A DNA stretch of 64,000 nucleotides from Pseudorhodoferax sp. Leaf274 (GCF_001422445.1 NZ_LMNA01000007.1:106737-170736), one strand, 5' to 3'. Positions 43,647 through 52,633 are shown, numbered from the stretch's first letter. Numbers and translations: made by a program. Notes: generated by a model not told the origin, from the letters alone.

Positions 43647-45169
43647 AGCGCCTTGCCCTCTGCGCACTGACGGCTGCCTTGTGCGCCGCCCTGCCCGCCC
43701 AGGCCTTCGACGGCAAGCCCGCCGTCGACCGCGACACGCTGGTCGTGGCCCTGCCCTCGGGCCCCGGCAACCTGGACCCGCTGATCCCGCCCAGCATCGA
43801 CTCGGCCAAGTTCGCCTGGAACAGCTTCGACACGCTGTACGGCTTCGACCGCGAGGGCCGGCTGGAGCCGCGCCTGGCCACGGCGCACCAGGTCAGCGAA
43901 GGCGGGCTGGTGCACCGCTTCACGCTGCGCCGCGGCGTGAAGTTCCACAACGGCGACGCGTTCACGGCCGAGGACGTGAAGTTCTCGATGGAGCGCGTGC
44001 TGCTGCCCGAGACCAAGAGCACGCGCCGCCCGTTCTTCGTGAACACGGTGGAGAGCGTGGAGGCGCCCGACGCGCAGACCGTGGTGTTCCGCCTGAAGCA
44101 GAAGGACGGCGCCTTCCTGAACAAGCTGGCCGGCTACCTCTACATCGTGCCCAAGGCCTACCTGCAGTCGCTCAAGACGCCCGAGGCCTTCGCCCAGGCG
44201 CCGGTGGGCACGGGGGCCTACCGCATCGTGAACCACCAGATCGGCCGCTCGCTGGAGTTCGCGCGCTTCGACGGCTACTGGGGCACCCGACCCGCCATCG
44301 CCAAGCTGGTCTACCGCTTCGTGCCCGAGCCCAGCAGCCGCGTGAATGCGCTCTTGGCCGGCGAGGCCGACGTGGGCGTGGAGATCGCGCCGGCCGACAT
44401 CGAGCGCCTGAACGACGCCAAGGGCCTGGCGACCGAGCTCGTGGCCGGCGGCAGCCCGCTGCACATCCGCATCTACTCCAACGACCCGGCCACGCCGCTG
44501 TCCAAGCCGCAGGTGCGCCTCGCGCTGAACTACGCGGTCGACAAGGACGCGATCATCAAGAGCGTGCTGCGCGGCCAGGCCGCGCCGTTGGGCGCGCTGA
44601 TCCCCAACAGCTACCCCTATGGCGCCGACGCGGCGCTCAAGCCCTTCGCCTACGACCCGCCGCGTGCGAAAAAGCTGCTGGCCGAGGCCGGCCTGCCGAA
44701 CGGCTTCGAGACCGCGCTGACCTGCCCGACCACGCAGCCGCGCACGATCTGCGAGGCGCTCGCGGCCTACTGGTGCCAGGTCGGCATCCGCACGCAGATC
44801 AAGGTCATCGATTCGGCCGCCTACAACCGCCTGAACGCGGCGCACCAGAGCGGCCCGCTCGTGGTGATGGGCTTCGGCAACGCGATCTACGACCCGATCC
44901 ACGTGATCGGCGGCACGGTGGCCAAGAACGGCACCTGGTCGGACTACTTCAACCCCGAGGTGGAGGCGCTGATCCAGCAGGCCGAGGGCGAGTCGGACCG
45001 CGGCAAGCGCGATGCGCTGTTCAAGCAGATCCTGCGGCTGGCGCGCGACGACGGCCAGGCCGTGCTGCTGGCCGAGCCGCAGCTGGGCTACCTGCGCGAC
45101 ACCGCGCTGCAGTGGAAGCCGCAGGTGGCGGGCTGGAACCTGGACTTCCGCGGGGCGAGCTGGAAGTAG
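43643..45169 (+). CDS. ABC transporter substrate-binding protein, peptide/nickel type (SBP2)
   Basis: The 508-aa protein is a tandem paralogue of SBP1. Its signal peptide MKRLALCALTAALCAALPAQA leads into FDGKPAVDRDTLVVALPSGP. It shares whole blocks with SBP1, such as SPLHIRIYSND and AIYDPIHVIGG. The start overlaps the SBP1 stop (ATGA). The two copies probably have related but different ligands and share one ABC core encoded at 51716-55643. It has an extra Cys pair (LTCPTTQPRTICEALAAYWC region) not obvious in SBP3. Confidence 0.92.
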   Translation: MKRLALCALTAALCAALPAQAFDGKPAVDRDTLVVALPSGPGNLDPLIPPSIDSAKFAWNSFDTLYGFDREGRLEPRLATAHQVSEGGLVHRFTLRRGVKFHNGDAFTAEDVKFSMERVLLPETKSTRRPFFVNTVESVEAPDAQTVVFRLKQKDGAFLNKLAGYLYIVPKAYLQSLKTPEAFAQAPVGTGAYRIVNHQIGRSLEFARFDGYWGTRPAIAKLVYRFVPEPSSRVNALLAGEADVGVEIAPADIERLNDAKGLATELVAGGSPLHIRIYSNDPATPLSKPQVRLALNYAVDKDAIIKSVLRGQAAPLGALIPNSYPYGADAALKPFAYDPPRAKKLLAEAGLPNGFETALTCPTTQPRTICEALAAYWCQVGIRTQIKVIDSAAYNRLNAAHQSGPLVVMGFGNAIYDPIHVIGGTVAKNGTWSDYFNPEVEALIQQAEGESDRGKRDALFKQILRLARDDGQAVLLAEPQLGYLRDTALQWKPQVAGWNLDFRGASWK

Positions 45170-45223
45170 GCCGGGGCGCGCCAAGGCTGCGGCGCTGCAG
45201 TACATCGCCAGGCGGCACCGGTC

Positions 45224-45242
45224 TACAATACAGATATCTGTA
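45224..45242 (+). promoter_or_regulatory. vapBC promoter -10 and 14-bp palindromic operator
   Basis: A TACAAT -10 element (45224-45229) overlaps the perfect palindrome TACAGATATCTGTA (45229-45242), which ends 17 bases before the vapB ATG. Type II antitoxins bind such palindromes over their own promoter, so this is a likely VapB/VapBC operator. No good -35 box is visible. Confidence 0.6.
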
Positions 45243-45258
45243 CCGAAGAAGGTGCGCC

Positions 45259-45492
45259 ATGAAGACCACGCTGAACCTCAACGATGCACTCGTGACCCAG
45301 GCCAAAACCCTGGCGGCGCAGCAGCGCACGAGCCTGACGCGGTTGATCGAGGAAGGGCTGCAGCTGCGTTTGAAGGCGGCACCGCGCAGCCGCTCGACGC
45401 GCAGCATGCCCGTCTACCACGGCAAGGGCGGCCTGGCGGCTGGACTCAACGGCCTGCGCAACAAGGATCTGCTGGACGCCGCCGACGAATGA
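45259..45492 (+). CDS. VapB-type ribbon-helix-helix antitoxin
   Basis: The 77-aa protein opens MKTTLNLNDALVTQAKTLAA, a ribbon strand followed by two helices (RTSLTRLIEEGLQLRL), typical of RHH antitoxins of VapC toxins. The basic, flexible C-terminal part would wrap the toxin. Its stop overlaps the toxin start (ATGA), the usual coupled order antitoxin-toxin. GAAGG supports the start. The palindrome just upstream is its probable autoregulatory site. Confidence 0.87.
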   Translation: MKTTLNLNDALVTQAKTLAAQQRTSLTRLIEEGLQLRLKAAPRSRSTRSMPVYHGKGGLAAGLNGLRNKDLLDAADE

Positions 45493-45926
45493 CGCCGGAC
45501 GTCAACGTCCTCGTCGCGGCCTCTCGCAGCGACCACCCTCACCATGCCAGCGCGCGCAACTGGCTCAAAGCCGCGCTCGCACGGGCGGAGGAAACGGCAC
45601 CCCTGGCATTACAGCCCATGGTCACCGCCAGTTTTCTGCGGCTGGTCACGCATCCGAAGATCTTCTCCCAGCCCACGCCCATCGCAGACGCCATGCGCTT
45701 CGTCGATGCCTTGGTCGACGCGCCGGGTGTGCATGTGCCCACGTTGGGCGACGAGTGGCCGATCCTGCGCGCGCTGTGCATCGACAAGGACCTCGCAGCG
45801 AACGACCTGCCGGACGCCTGGCTGGCCGCGGCCGTCATCCAGCAGGGCGAGCACCTGGTCACCTTCGACCGCGACTTCAGGCGCCTGCTGTCGCGCAGCC
45901 AATTCACACGGCTCGATCCGGGCTGA
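45489..45926 (+). CDS. VapC-type PIN-domain ribonuclease toxin
   Basis: The 145-aa PIN-domain protein carries the acidic metal site in three places: Asp4 (MTPDVNVLVAA), Asp in NDLPDAWLAAAVI and the Asp pair in TFDRDFRRLL. The TASFLRLVTHPKIF segment is characteristic of the subgroup of PIN toxins annotated as TA-system VapC. It would cleave RNA (tRNA or rRNA in characterised relatives). It is coupled to the antitoxin by a four-base overlap. The pair sits between two convergent catabolic operons and is intact, so it may stabilise this island. Confidence 0.88.
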   Translation: MTPDVNVLVAASRSDHPHHASARNWLKAALARAEETAPLALQPMVTASFLRLVTHPKIFSQPTPIADAMRFVDALVDAPGVHVPTLGDEWPILRALCIDKDLAANDLPDAWLAAAVIQQGEHLVTFDRDFRRLLSRSQFTRLDPG

Positions 45927-45953
45927 CGCCGGCGCGCTGAGTAGCCAGCCCGC

Positions 45954-47336
45954 TCAGTCCACTTCCACCGCCAGCTTGCGCCGCGCCTGGTCCGCCGGGT
46001 GCGTCTCCGGCAGCCGCGGCCCCGCGCCGAACAACTTCTCGCGCAGCGTGCCACTGCGGTACTCGCGCTTGTACGCGCCGCGGCGCTGCAGTTCGGGCAC
46101 CACGAGCTCGACGAAGTCGGCAAAGCTCTCGTGGGCCAGAACATAGCCCAGGTTGAATCCGGTCACGCCGGTCTCCTCGACGATGGCCTGCAGCTCGTCG
46201 GCCACCTCGGCCGCCGATCCCACGGCCAGCTGGCCGCTGCCGCCGATGGCCACGCGGTCGAGCACCTCGCCCACGGTCCAGACGCGCCCGGGCTCGGCCG
46301 TGGTGTAGCGCTCCACGGCAGACTGCTGGCCCTGCGTGGGGATGTAGCTGATCGGGTCGTCGCGCTTGTATCTGGAGAGGTCGATGCCGGTCCAGCCCGA
46401 GAACAGCGCGGCCGTGGCCTCTTGGTTGGCGTAGCGCAGGTAGTCGGCATGCTTGTCCAGCGCCTCCTGGCGCGTGCGGCCCGGGATGGCGGTGAGCGAC
46501 ATGAAGAACTGGATGTCCTGCGGATCGCGGCCGTTGTCGGCCGCGCGCCGGCGCGTGTCGGCCACGATGTCCTTGACGATCTTGCGGCTGGGCGCGCTGA
46601 CGAACACGCACTCGGCATGCTTGGCGGCGAATGCGCGCCCGCGCGTGGAAGCACCGGCCTGGTAGAGCACCGGCGTGCGCTGCGGCGAAGGCTCGCTGAT
46701 GAACACGCCCTCGCTCTGGAAATGTGCGCTGTCGTGCCGAATCACATGGATCTTGCTCGGGTCGGTGAAGGCGCCGCTCTCGCGGTCGCGCAGCGCTGCG
46801 CCGTCCTCCCAGCTGCCCTCCCAGTACTTGTAGACCAGTTCCAGGTAATCGTCGGCCAGCGCATAGCGGTCGTCGTGCTGGCGCGCGCCCTGGCCGTTGA
46901 AGGCCTTGGCGCCGCTGTCGCCGTAGCTGGTCACGATGTTCCAGCCCGCGCGGCCATTGGTGATGTGGTCCAGCGTGGCCACGCGCCGCGCGAACATGTA
47001 GGGCGGCTCGTAGCTCACGCTGCTGGTGATGCCGAAGCCCAGGTGCTGCGTGACATGGGCCATGGCCGAGACCATCAGCAGCGGGTCGATGCGCGGGAAC
47101 TGCACACCCAGGCGCAGCGCTGCCTCGCTCGATCCCTTGTAGACGTCGTAGACGCTGATGCCGTCGGCCAGAAACAGGCCGTCGAACCTGCCGCGCTCGA
47201 TGAGCTGCGCGAGATCGGTCCAGTAGGCCAGCTTGTTGTAGTCCACCGAGCGGTCGCGCGGGTGGCGCCACAGGCCGGCGGAGAGGTGCGATGCCGCGGC
47301 CATCGCGAAGGCATTGAGGCGGATTTCCTGGGGCAT
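45954..47336 (-). CDS. LLM-class flavin monooxygenase, NtaA/SnaA/DszA family (copy 1)
   Basis: The 460-aa enzyme belongs to the luciferase-like two-component monooxygenases that use reduced FMN from a separate reductase. Family marks are EIRLNAFAMAAASHLSAGLW, FDGLFLADGIS, GFGITSSVSYEPPYMFARR, TNGRAGWNIVTSYGDSGAKAF and PVLYQAGASTRGRAFAAKHA. The last is the FMN-phosphate region. Relatives oxidise nitrilotriacetate, dibenzothiophene sulfone and alkyl sulfides. It is the last gene of the leftward operon, 11 bp after the DszC-like gene. It is strongly similar to copy 2 (48551) along its whole length. No flavin reductase is encoded in the cluster. Confidence 0.93.
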   Translation of the reverse strand: MPQEIRLNAFAMAAASHLSAGLWRHPRDRSVDYNKLAYWTDLAQLIERGRFDGLFLADGISVYDVYKGSSEAALRLGVQFPRIDPLLMVSAMAHVTQHLGFGITSSVSYEPPYMFARRVATLDHITNGRAGWNIVTSYGDSGAKAFNGQGARQHDDRYALADDYLELVYKYWEGSWEDGAALRDRESGAFTDPSKIHVIRHDSAHFQSEGVFISEPSPQRTPVLYQAGASTRGRAFAAKHAECVFVSAPSRKIVKDIVADTRRRAADNGRDPQDIQFFMSLTAIPGRTRQEALDKHADYLRYANQEATAALFSGWTGIDLSRYKRDDPISYIPTQGQQSAVERYTTAEPGRVWTVGEVLDRVAIGGSGQLAVGSAAEVADELQAIVEETGVTGFNLGYVLAHESFADFVELVVPELQRRGAYKREYRSGTLREKLFGAGPRLPETHPADQARRKLAVEVD

Positions 47337-47347
47337 GGTGCTGTGGC

Positions 47348-48526
47348 TCACTGGATGATGCTGGGCGCCGGCGGCTCGCCGGTCAGGAACCAGGTGCCCA
47401 CGTTGCGGGTCTTGTATTCCTCGGGGTTGTGCAGCGTGTGCGTGCGCACGTTGCGCCAAAAGCGGTCGAAGCCGAAACGGTTGGCGGTGGAACGCGCGCC
47501 CGTGACCTCGAAGATCTTGCTCGTCACCTCCAGCGCGGTGTTGCCCGCGAAGGCGTTGGCCGCGGCAATCGGAATGGCGTACTGCCCGCGCTGTTCCGCC
47601 GTCAGCGCGAAGCCCAACTGCCAGACCTGGTCGAGCGCCTGCAGGGCCTGGTCGGCCAAGGCGGTGGCGGCCAGCGTGCGCGTGTAGAGGTCGCCGTAGA
47701 CGCGCTTGACCCAGGGGTCGTCCACATGGCGCTCCACGCCCGAATGCACCCAGGGCCGGCTTTCTTCCCGCGTGTAGCCGCGCGCCGTGAGCAGCGCGCC
47801 CTGGGCGCTGCCCAGGAACACGTTGAGCAGCACGCTCTGCTGCAAAAAGGGAGTGACGGTGCGGAACGGCGCACCCGCGGTGGCGCCAGGTTGGTGTACC
47901 TCGTGCGGCTCCACGCGCACGTTCTCGTAGGTGGCGGTGCCGCTGCCAGTCTGGCGCTGGCCGATGGCGTCCCAGTCGTTCAGCGCCTTCCAGCCCGTGC
48001 GGTTGGCCGGGATGGTGGCGCCCACGGTCTCGCCGTTCTCGTCCAGCCAGGTGATGTTGAGGTAGTCGGCGATGTGGCTGCCTGAGGTGAAGGGCTTGTG
48101 CCCATTCAGCACCCAGCCCTCCCCTTCGCGCTTGCCGAACAACGAGCGCGAACGCGAGTTGCCGTTGTTGGCCCAGAACCAGTTGTTGCGCGCTGAACGC
48201 TGGTAGAGCGTGGCCGCCTGCTCCGAGCTGCCGTAGAGCCAGGCCGCCGCCTGCGAGCCCGTGTGGTAGCCGAACAGATGGCCCAGCGCGCCATCGACCT
48301 TGGCGAACTCGCGCACCACGCGCAGCACCGTGGACCAGGGCTGGCCCTCGCCGCCGTAGGTGCGCGGGATCGCCAGGCGCAGCAGGCCGCTGGCCTTGAG
48401 CAGGCGCAGCTGCTCGATGGGCTGGCCGCCGGCCTTGTCGCGCTCCACCGCGTCGACGGCGAAGGCCTCGCGCAGTTCGGCGGCCTGGCGCAGGTAGGGG
48501 TTGGAGAGGTCGGTGTCGAAGACCAT
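47348..48526 (-). CDS. DszC/SfnB-like flavin monooxygenase (acyl-CoA dehydrogenase fold)
   Basis: The 392-aa flavoprotein has an acyl-CoA dehydrogenase fold. The C-terminal GARSTANRFGFDRFWRNVRT and THTLHNPEEYKTRN are the hallmark of the DszC/SfnB/DnmZ monooxygenase group, rather than of true dehydrogenases. GYHTGSQAAAWLYGS and NNGNSRSRSLFGKREG (split) lie near the flavin site. It would add oxygen to sulfur or nitrogen using reduced flavin. It sits between the two LLM monooxygenase genes in one operon, which mirrors the two-step logic of dsz and sfn pathways. Substrate is inferred only. Confidence 0.9.
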   Translation of the reverse strand: MVFDTDLSNPYLRQAAELREAFAVDAVERDKAGGQPIEQLRLLKASGLLRLAIPRTYGGEGQPWSTVLRVVREFAKVDGALGHLFGYHTGSQAAAWLYGSSEQAATLYQRSARNNWFWANNGNSRSRSLFGKREGEGWVLNGHKPFTSGSHIADYLNITWLDENGETVGATIPANRTGWKALNDWDAIGQRQTGSGTATYENVRVEPHEVHQPGATAGAPFRTVTPFLQQSVLLNVFLGSAQGALLTARGYTREESRPWVHSGVERHVDDPWVKRVYGDLYTRTLAATALADQALQALDQVWQLGFALTAEQRGQYAIPIAAANAFAGNTALEVTSKIFEVTGARSTANRFGFDRFWRNVRTHTLHNPEEYKTRNVGTWFLTGEPPAPSIIQ

Positions 48527-48550
48527 GCGAACTCCTGGAGATTGAGAGGC

Positions 48551-49939
48551 TCAGGCCACCACGGCCTGCTGCGCACCGTGCCGCGCCTGGGCACCCGGAT
48601 GCCGCGCGTTGAGTCGCGCCTGCCCGGCGCCGAACAGCTTCTCGCGCAGCGTGCCCTGCCGGTAGTCGCGCTTGAAGGCGCCGCGGCGCTGCAGCTCGGG
48701 CACCACCAGCTCGACGAAGTCGGCGAAGCTCTCGTGCGCCAGCGCATAGCCTAGGTTGAAGCCGTCGATGCCGGTCTCCTCCACCCAGGCCTGCATGCCG
48801 TCGGCGATATCGGCCGGCGAGCCCACGAGCAGGTCGCCGCCGCCGCCGATGGCCACGCGGTCCAGCACCTCGCGCACCGTCCAGACGCGGCCCGGGTCGG
48901 CCGTGGTGTAGACCTCGAGCGCCGACTGCTGAGCGTTGGTCTTCACGTAGGTGATGGGATCGTCGAGCGCGAACTTCGACAGGTCCACGCCGGTCCAGCG
49001 CGAGAACAGCGCGGCCGTGCCCTCCACGCTGGCGTAGCGCAGGTAGTCGGCGTGCTTGTCCTGCGCCTCCTGGCGCGTGCGGCCGGGGATGGCCGTCAGC
49101 GACTGGAAGAAGCGGAGGTCGCGCGGGTCGCGGCCGATCTCGGCAGCACGCCGGCGCGTGTCAGCCACCAGGTCGCGCGCCACCTTGCGGCTGGGCGCAC
49201 TGATGAACACGCACTCGGCATGCTTCGCGGCGAACTCGCGCCCGCGCGTGGAGGCGCCGGCCTGGTACAGCACCGGCGTGCGCTGCGGCGAGGGCTCGGT
49301 GATGAACACGCCTTCGCTCTGGAAGTAGTCGCTGTCGTGGCGCACCACGTGGATCTTGCTGGGGTCGCAGAAGGCGCCGGTGGCGCGGTCGCGCAGGGCC
49401 GCGCCGTCTTCCCAGCTGCCCTCCCAGTACTTGTAGACCAGCTCCAGGTAGTCGTCGGCCACGGCGTAGCGGTCGTCGTGCTGGCGCGCGGCCTTGCCGT
49501 TGAAGGCCTTGGTGCCGCTGTCGCCGAAGCTGGTCACGATGTTCCAGCCGGCGCGGCCATTGGTGATGTGGTCCAGCGTGGCCATGCGCCGCGCGAACAT
49601 GTAGGGCGGCTCGTAGGTCACGCTGCTGGTGATGCCGAAGCCGATGTGCTGCGTCACGTGCGCCATGGCCGAGACCAGCAGCAGCGGATCGAGCCGCGGG
49701 AACTGCAGGCCCAGGCGCAGCGCCACGTCGCTGGAGCCCTGGTAGACGTCGTACAGGCTGATGCCGTCGGCCAGGAACAGGCCGTCGAACTTTCCGCGCT
49801 CGATCAGCTGCGCGAGGTCGGTCCAGTACGAGAGCTTGTTGTAGTCGACCGAGCGGTCGCGCGGGTGGCGCCACAGGCCGGCCGACAGGTGCGAGGGCGC
49901 GGCCAGCGCGAAGGCGTTCAAACGGATTTCTTGGGTCAT
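48551..49939 (-). CDS. LLM-class flavin monooxygenase, NtaA/SnaA/DszA family (copy 2)
   Basis: The 462-aa paralogue of copy 1 opens MTQEIRLNAFALAAPSHLSA and shares nearly every motif with it: FDGLFLADGISLYDVYQGS, TNGRAGWNIVTSFGDSG and VLYQAGASTRGREFAAKHA. Differences cluster in the segment after the conserved RWTGVDLSKF and in the C-terminal tail. The two enzymes may act on sequential intermediates or on different chain lengths. It follows the SBP3 gene by 46 bp and precedes the DszC-like gene by 24 bp. Confidence 0.93.
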   Translation of the reverse strand: MTQEIRLNAFALAAPSHLSAGLWRHPRDRSVDYNKLSYWTDLAQLIERGKFDGLFLADGISLYDVYQGSSDVALRLGLQFPRLDPLLLVSAMAHVTQHIGFGITSSVTYEPPYMFARRMATLDHITNGRAGWNIVTSFGDSGTKAFNGKAARQHDDRYAVADDYLELVYKYWEGSWEDGAALRDRATGAFCDPSKIHVVRHDSDYFQSEGVFITEPSPQRTPVLYQAGASTRGREFAAKHAECVFISAPSRKVARDLVADTRRRAAEIGRDPRDLRFFQSLTAIPGRTRQEAQDKHADYLRYASVEGTAALFSRWTGVDLSKFALDDPITYVKTNAQQSALEVYTTADPGRVWTVREVLDRVAIGGGGDLLVGSPADIADGMQAWVEETGIDGFNLGYALAHESFADFVELVVPELQRRGAFKRDYRQGTLREKLFGAGQARLNARHPGAQARHGAQQAVVA

Positions 49940-49985
49940 CGGAGGTGCTGCGCGGCGGTGCCGCGGGTCATGGAGGTCGGGCGAC

Positions 49986-51524
49986 TCACTTCCAGCGCAC
50001 GTTGCGGAAGTTGTAGAACTTGCCGCCGCGCTGGGGCTCCCATTGCAGGCCGTTGTCGCGCGCGATGTTGAAGAACTGCTCGGACAGCAGCACGTCGAAG
50101 CCGTCCTCGTTGAGGATGCCCGCGATCTTCTGGAACAGCGCGTCGCGCTTGCCGCGGTCGGCCTCGGCCTCCAGCGTGGTCAGCAGCGCCTCGACCTCGG
50201 GGTTGAAGTAGTCCGACCAGGTGCCGGCCTTGCTCGCGCCGCCGGCCACCGGGTGCACCGGGTCGTAGATCGCGTTGGCGAACTGCGTGAAGTTCATCGG
50301 CCCGCTCTGGTGCGTGTTGTCCAGCCGGCCGAAGGCCACGGGGTCGATCACCTTGAGCTTGGCGCGGATGCCGACCTGCGACCAGTAGGCCGTGACGGCC
50401 TCGCAGATCGCGCGCTCGTAGACCGAGTAGCACAGCACCTCGGGGTCGAAGCCGTTCGGGTAGCCGGCCTCGGCCAGCAGCTTCCTGGCGCGCGCCGGGT
50501 CGTAGCCATAGGGGTTGCCCTTGCCTTGCAGCGCGCCATAGGGGTAGGCCTTGGAGATGAAGGACGACAGCGGCGCACCGGCGCCGTGCATCACGTTGCG
50601 GATGATGGCCTCAGTGTCGATGGCGTAGTTCAGCGCCAGGCGCACCTCGCGCTTGGCCAGCGGCGTGTTCGGCACATTGGAGTACAGGCGCACATGCAGC
50701 GGGCTGCCGGCCGGGCCGCTCTGCACCTCCACGCCGGGCGTCTTGCGCAGCCGCGCGAGGTCGCTGGCGCGCACATCGTCGGCGATGTCCACCTCGCCGG
50801 CCAGCAGCGCGTTGACGCGGCTGTTGGCGTCAGGCAGCACGCGGAACACCAGCTTCTCGATCTCGGGCTTGGGGCCGTAGTAGGCGTCGAAGCGCTCGAA
50901 CACGAGCTGCTGGCCGATGGCGCGCGAGACCAGCCGGTACGGCCCCGAGCCGATCGGCGCCTGCGCGAAGGCCTCGGGCGTCTTGAGGGATTCGGTGTAG
51001 GCCTTGGGCAGGATGTACAGGTAGCCCGCCACCTTGTTGATGAAGGCCCCGTCGCGCCGCGTGAGGCGGATCGTCACGGTCTGCGCGTCGGGCGTGTCGA
51101 TGCCCTCGATGAGGCCGGCGAAGTACGGCCGGCGCGTGCTCTTGGTCTCGGGTTCGAGGATGCGTTCGAGCGAGTACTTCACGTCGGCCGAGGTCAGCGC
51201 CGCGCCGTCGTGGAACTTCACGCCGCGGCGCAGCGTGAAGCTGTAGCGCAGCCCGTCGGCGCTGGTCTGGTGGGCCGTGGCCAGGCGCGGCTCGATGTTG
51301 CCGGCGATGTCGAAGCCGTACAGCGTGTCGAACAGCTGCCAGCCCGAGCGCGCCGAGTCCACCGTGGTGGAGACCTGCGGATCGAGGTTGCCGATGTCCG
51401 AGAAGATGCCGACCACTACGGTCTTGCGGTCCACGGCGGGCTTGCCGCCCAGCGCGTGGGCAGTGGTCGTGGCGGTCAGCGCGAGGGCGGCCGAAAGGAG
51501 CAGCGGGCGAAGCGACAAAGGCAT
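49986..51524 (-). CDS. ABC transporter substrate-binding protein, peptide/nickel type (SBP3)
   Basis: The 512-aa protein has a signal peptide (MPLSLRPLLLSAALALTATT ... AHA) and then GGKPAVDRKTVVVGIFSDIG, the same GGKPAVDR opening as SBP1 and near that of SBP2. It retains RGVKFHDGAALTSADVKYSL and LALNYAIDTEAIIRNV. I chose the ATG at 51524; a longer frame to 51560 adds residues before the signal peptide. It is the first gene of the leftward monooxygenase operon and is divergent from the permease genes, so it is the most likely primary receptor of that ABC core. Confidence 0.92.
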   Translation of the reverse strand: MPLSLRPLLLSAALALTATTTAHALGGKPAVDRKTVVVGIFSDIGNLDPQVSTTVDSARSGWQLFDTLYGFDIAGNIEPRLATAHQTSADGLRYSFTLRRGVKFHDGAALTSADVKYSLERILEPETKSTRRPYFAGLIEGIDTPDAQTVTIRLTRRDGAFINKVAGYLYILPKAYTESLKTPEAFAQAPIGSGPYRLVSRAIGQQLVFERFDAYYGPKPEIEKLVFRVLPDANSRVNALLAGEVDIADDVRASDLARLRKTPGVEVQSGPAGSPLHVRLYSNVPNTPLAKREVRLALNYAIDTEAIIRNVMHGAGAPLSSFISKAYPYGALQGKGNPYGYDPARARKLLAEAGYPNGFDPEVLCYSVYERAICEAVTAYWSQVGIRAKLKVIDPVAFGRLDNTHQSGPMNFTQFANAIYDPVHPVAGGASKAGTWSDYFNPEVEALLTTLEAEADRGKRDALFQKIAGILNEDGFDVLLSEQFFNIARDNGLQWEPQRGGKFYNFRNVRWK

Positions 51525-51600
51525 GGCGTGCAAGGGGAGACGGGCAAGCAAAGGGGGCATGCAGTCTGCTGGCGCAGCGCCCGCGCGATCAAGACGCTTT

Positions 51601-51620
51601 TTCGGCTATGCATATCGGAA
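51601..51620. promoter_or_regulatory. Palindrome around TATGCATA in the divergent ABC/monooxygenase promoter
   Basis: TTCGGCTATGCATATCGGAA is a 20-bp imperfect palindrome centred on a perfect TATGCATA. It lies between SBP3 (start 51524) and the first permease (51716). It is the only AT-rich, symmetric block in this GC-rich gap, so it is a good candidate for a common regulator site. The regulator is not encoded nearby. Confidence 0.45.
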
Positions 51621-51715
51621 AAGCTTCGTTGGCCGGCGGCGTGCGCCTGCCTACATTGCCCACTTGTCCGGCCGTGCCCCGCACCGGCCGCTCGCGCCAT
51701 TCCCCACGCATTTCC

Positions 51716-52633
51716 ATGGCCCAGTACATCCTGCGACGCCTCGTGCAGGCCTTCTTCACGGTGTTCCTGGTCGTCGCGCTGATCTTCACGGTCGTGCGCG
51801 CGATCGGCGACCCGACGCACCTCATGCTGCCGCCCGAGGCGACCGAATCCGACCGCCAGGTGCTGCGCGAGCAGATGGGGCTGGACCGGCCGCTGCCGCA
51901 GCAGTTCGCCAGCTTCGTCGGCGAACTCGCGCGCGGCGACTTCGGCAACTCCTACCGCTTCTCCAAGCCTGCGCTGGAGGTCGTCACCGGCGCGCTCGGG
52001 CCCACGCTGCAGCTAACGCTGGCGGCGCTGCTGGTGGCGCTGGCCATCGGGCTGCCGCTGGGCGTGGCCTCGGCCGTCTGGCCGGGCGGCCTGCTCGACC
52101 AGTTCGGCAAGATCTTCTCGGTGTTCGGCCAGGCCGCTCCGCCCTTCTTCTTCAGCCTGATCTTCGTGAAGATGTTCTCGCTGCAGTTCGGCTGGTTTCC
52201 CACGGGCGGCTACGGCGGGCTGAGCCACATGGCGCTGCCCATGTTCGCGCTGGGCTGGTATGCGGCGGCCGGCATCGCGCGGCTCACGCGCTCGTCGATG
52301 GCGGCCGTGTTGCACAGCGAGTATGTGAAGTTCGCGCGCATCAAGGGCGTGCCCGAGCATGTGATCGTGCTGCGCCATGCGCTCAAGAACGCGCTGCTGC
52401 CCGTCATCACCTTCGTCTCGCTGCAGTTCGGCGTGCTGATGGGCGGCGCCGTGTCGGTGGAGGTGGTGTTCGCCTGGCCCGGCGTGGGTCAGCTGATCCT
52501 GGACTCGATCAACAACCTGGACTACACGGTGGTGCAGGCCGCCGTGACGGTCTCGGCCGTCGTGTTCGCGCTGGTCAACCTCGCGGTGGACCTGCTCTAC
52601 GCCGTCATCGATCCCCGCATCCACTATGGCTGA
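51716..52633 (+). CDS. ABC transporter permease, DppB-like
   Basis: The 305-aa inner-membrane permease has about six membrane segments. It opens MAQYILRRLVQAFFTVFLVV and carries the DppB-type periplasmic loop (MGLDRPLPQQF). The EAA loop is EYVKFARIKGVPEHVIVLRH, followed by ALKNALLPVITFV. It forms a heterodimeric channel with the next gene product. It is the first gene of a four-gene rightward operon and overlaps its partner by eight bases. The binding proteins are those encoded leftward at 49986 and at 42096-45169. Confidence 0.93.
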   Translation: MAQYILRRLVQAFFTVFLVVALIFTVVRAIGDPTHLMLPPEATESDRQVLREQMGLDRPLPQQFASFVGELARGDFGNSYRFSKPALEVVTGALGPTLQLTLAALLVALAIGLPLGVASAVWPGGLLDQFGKIFSVFGQAAPPFFFSLIFVKMFSLQFGWFPTGGYGGLSHMALPMFALGWYAAAGIARLTRSSMAAVLHSEYVKFARIKGVPEHVIVLRHALKNALLPVITFVSLQFGVLMGGAVSVEVVFAWPGVGQLILDSINNLDYTVVQAAVTVSAVVFALVNLAVDLLYAVIDPRIHYG

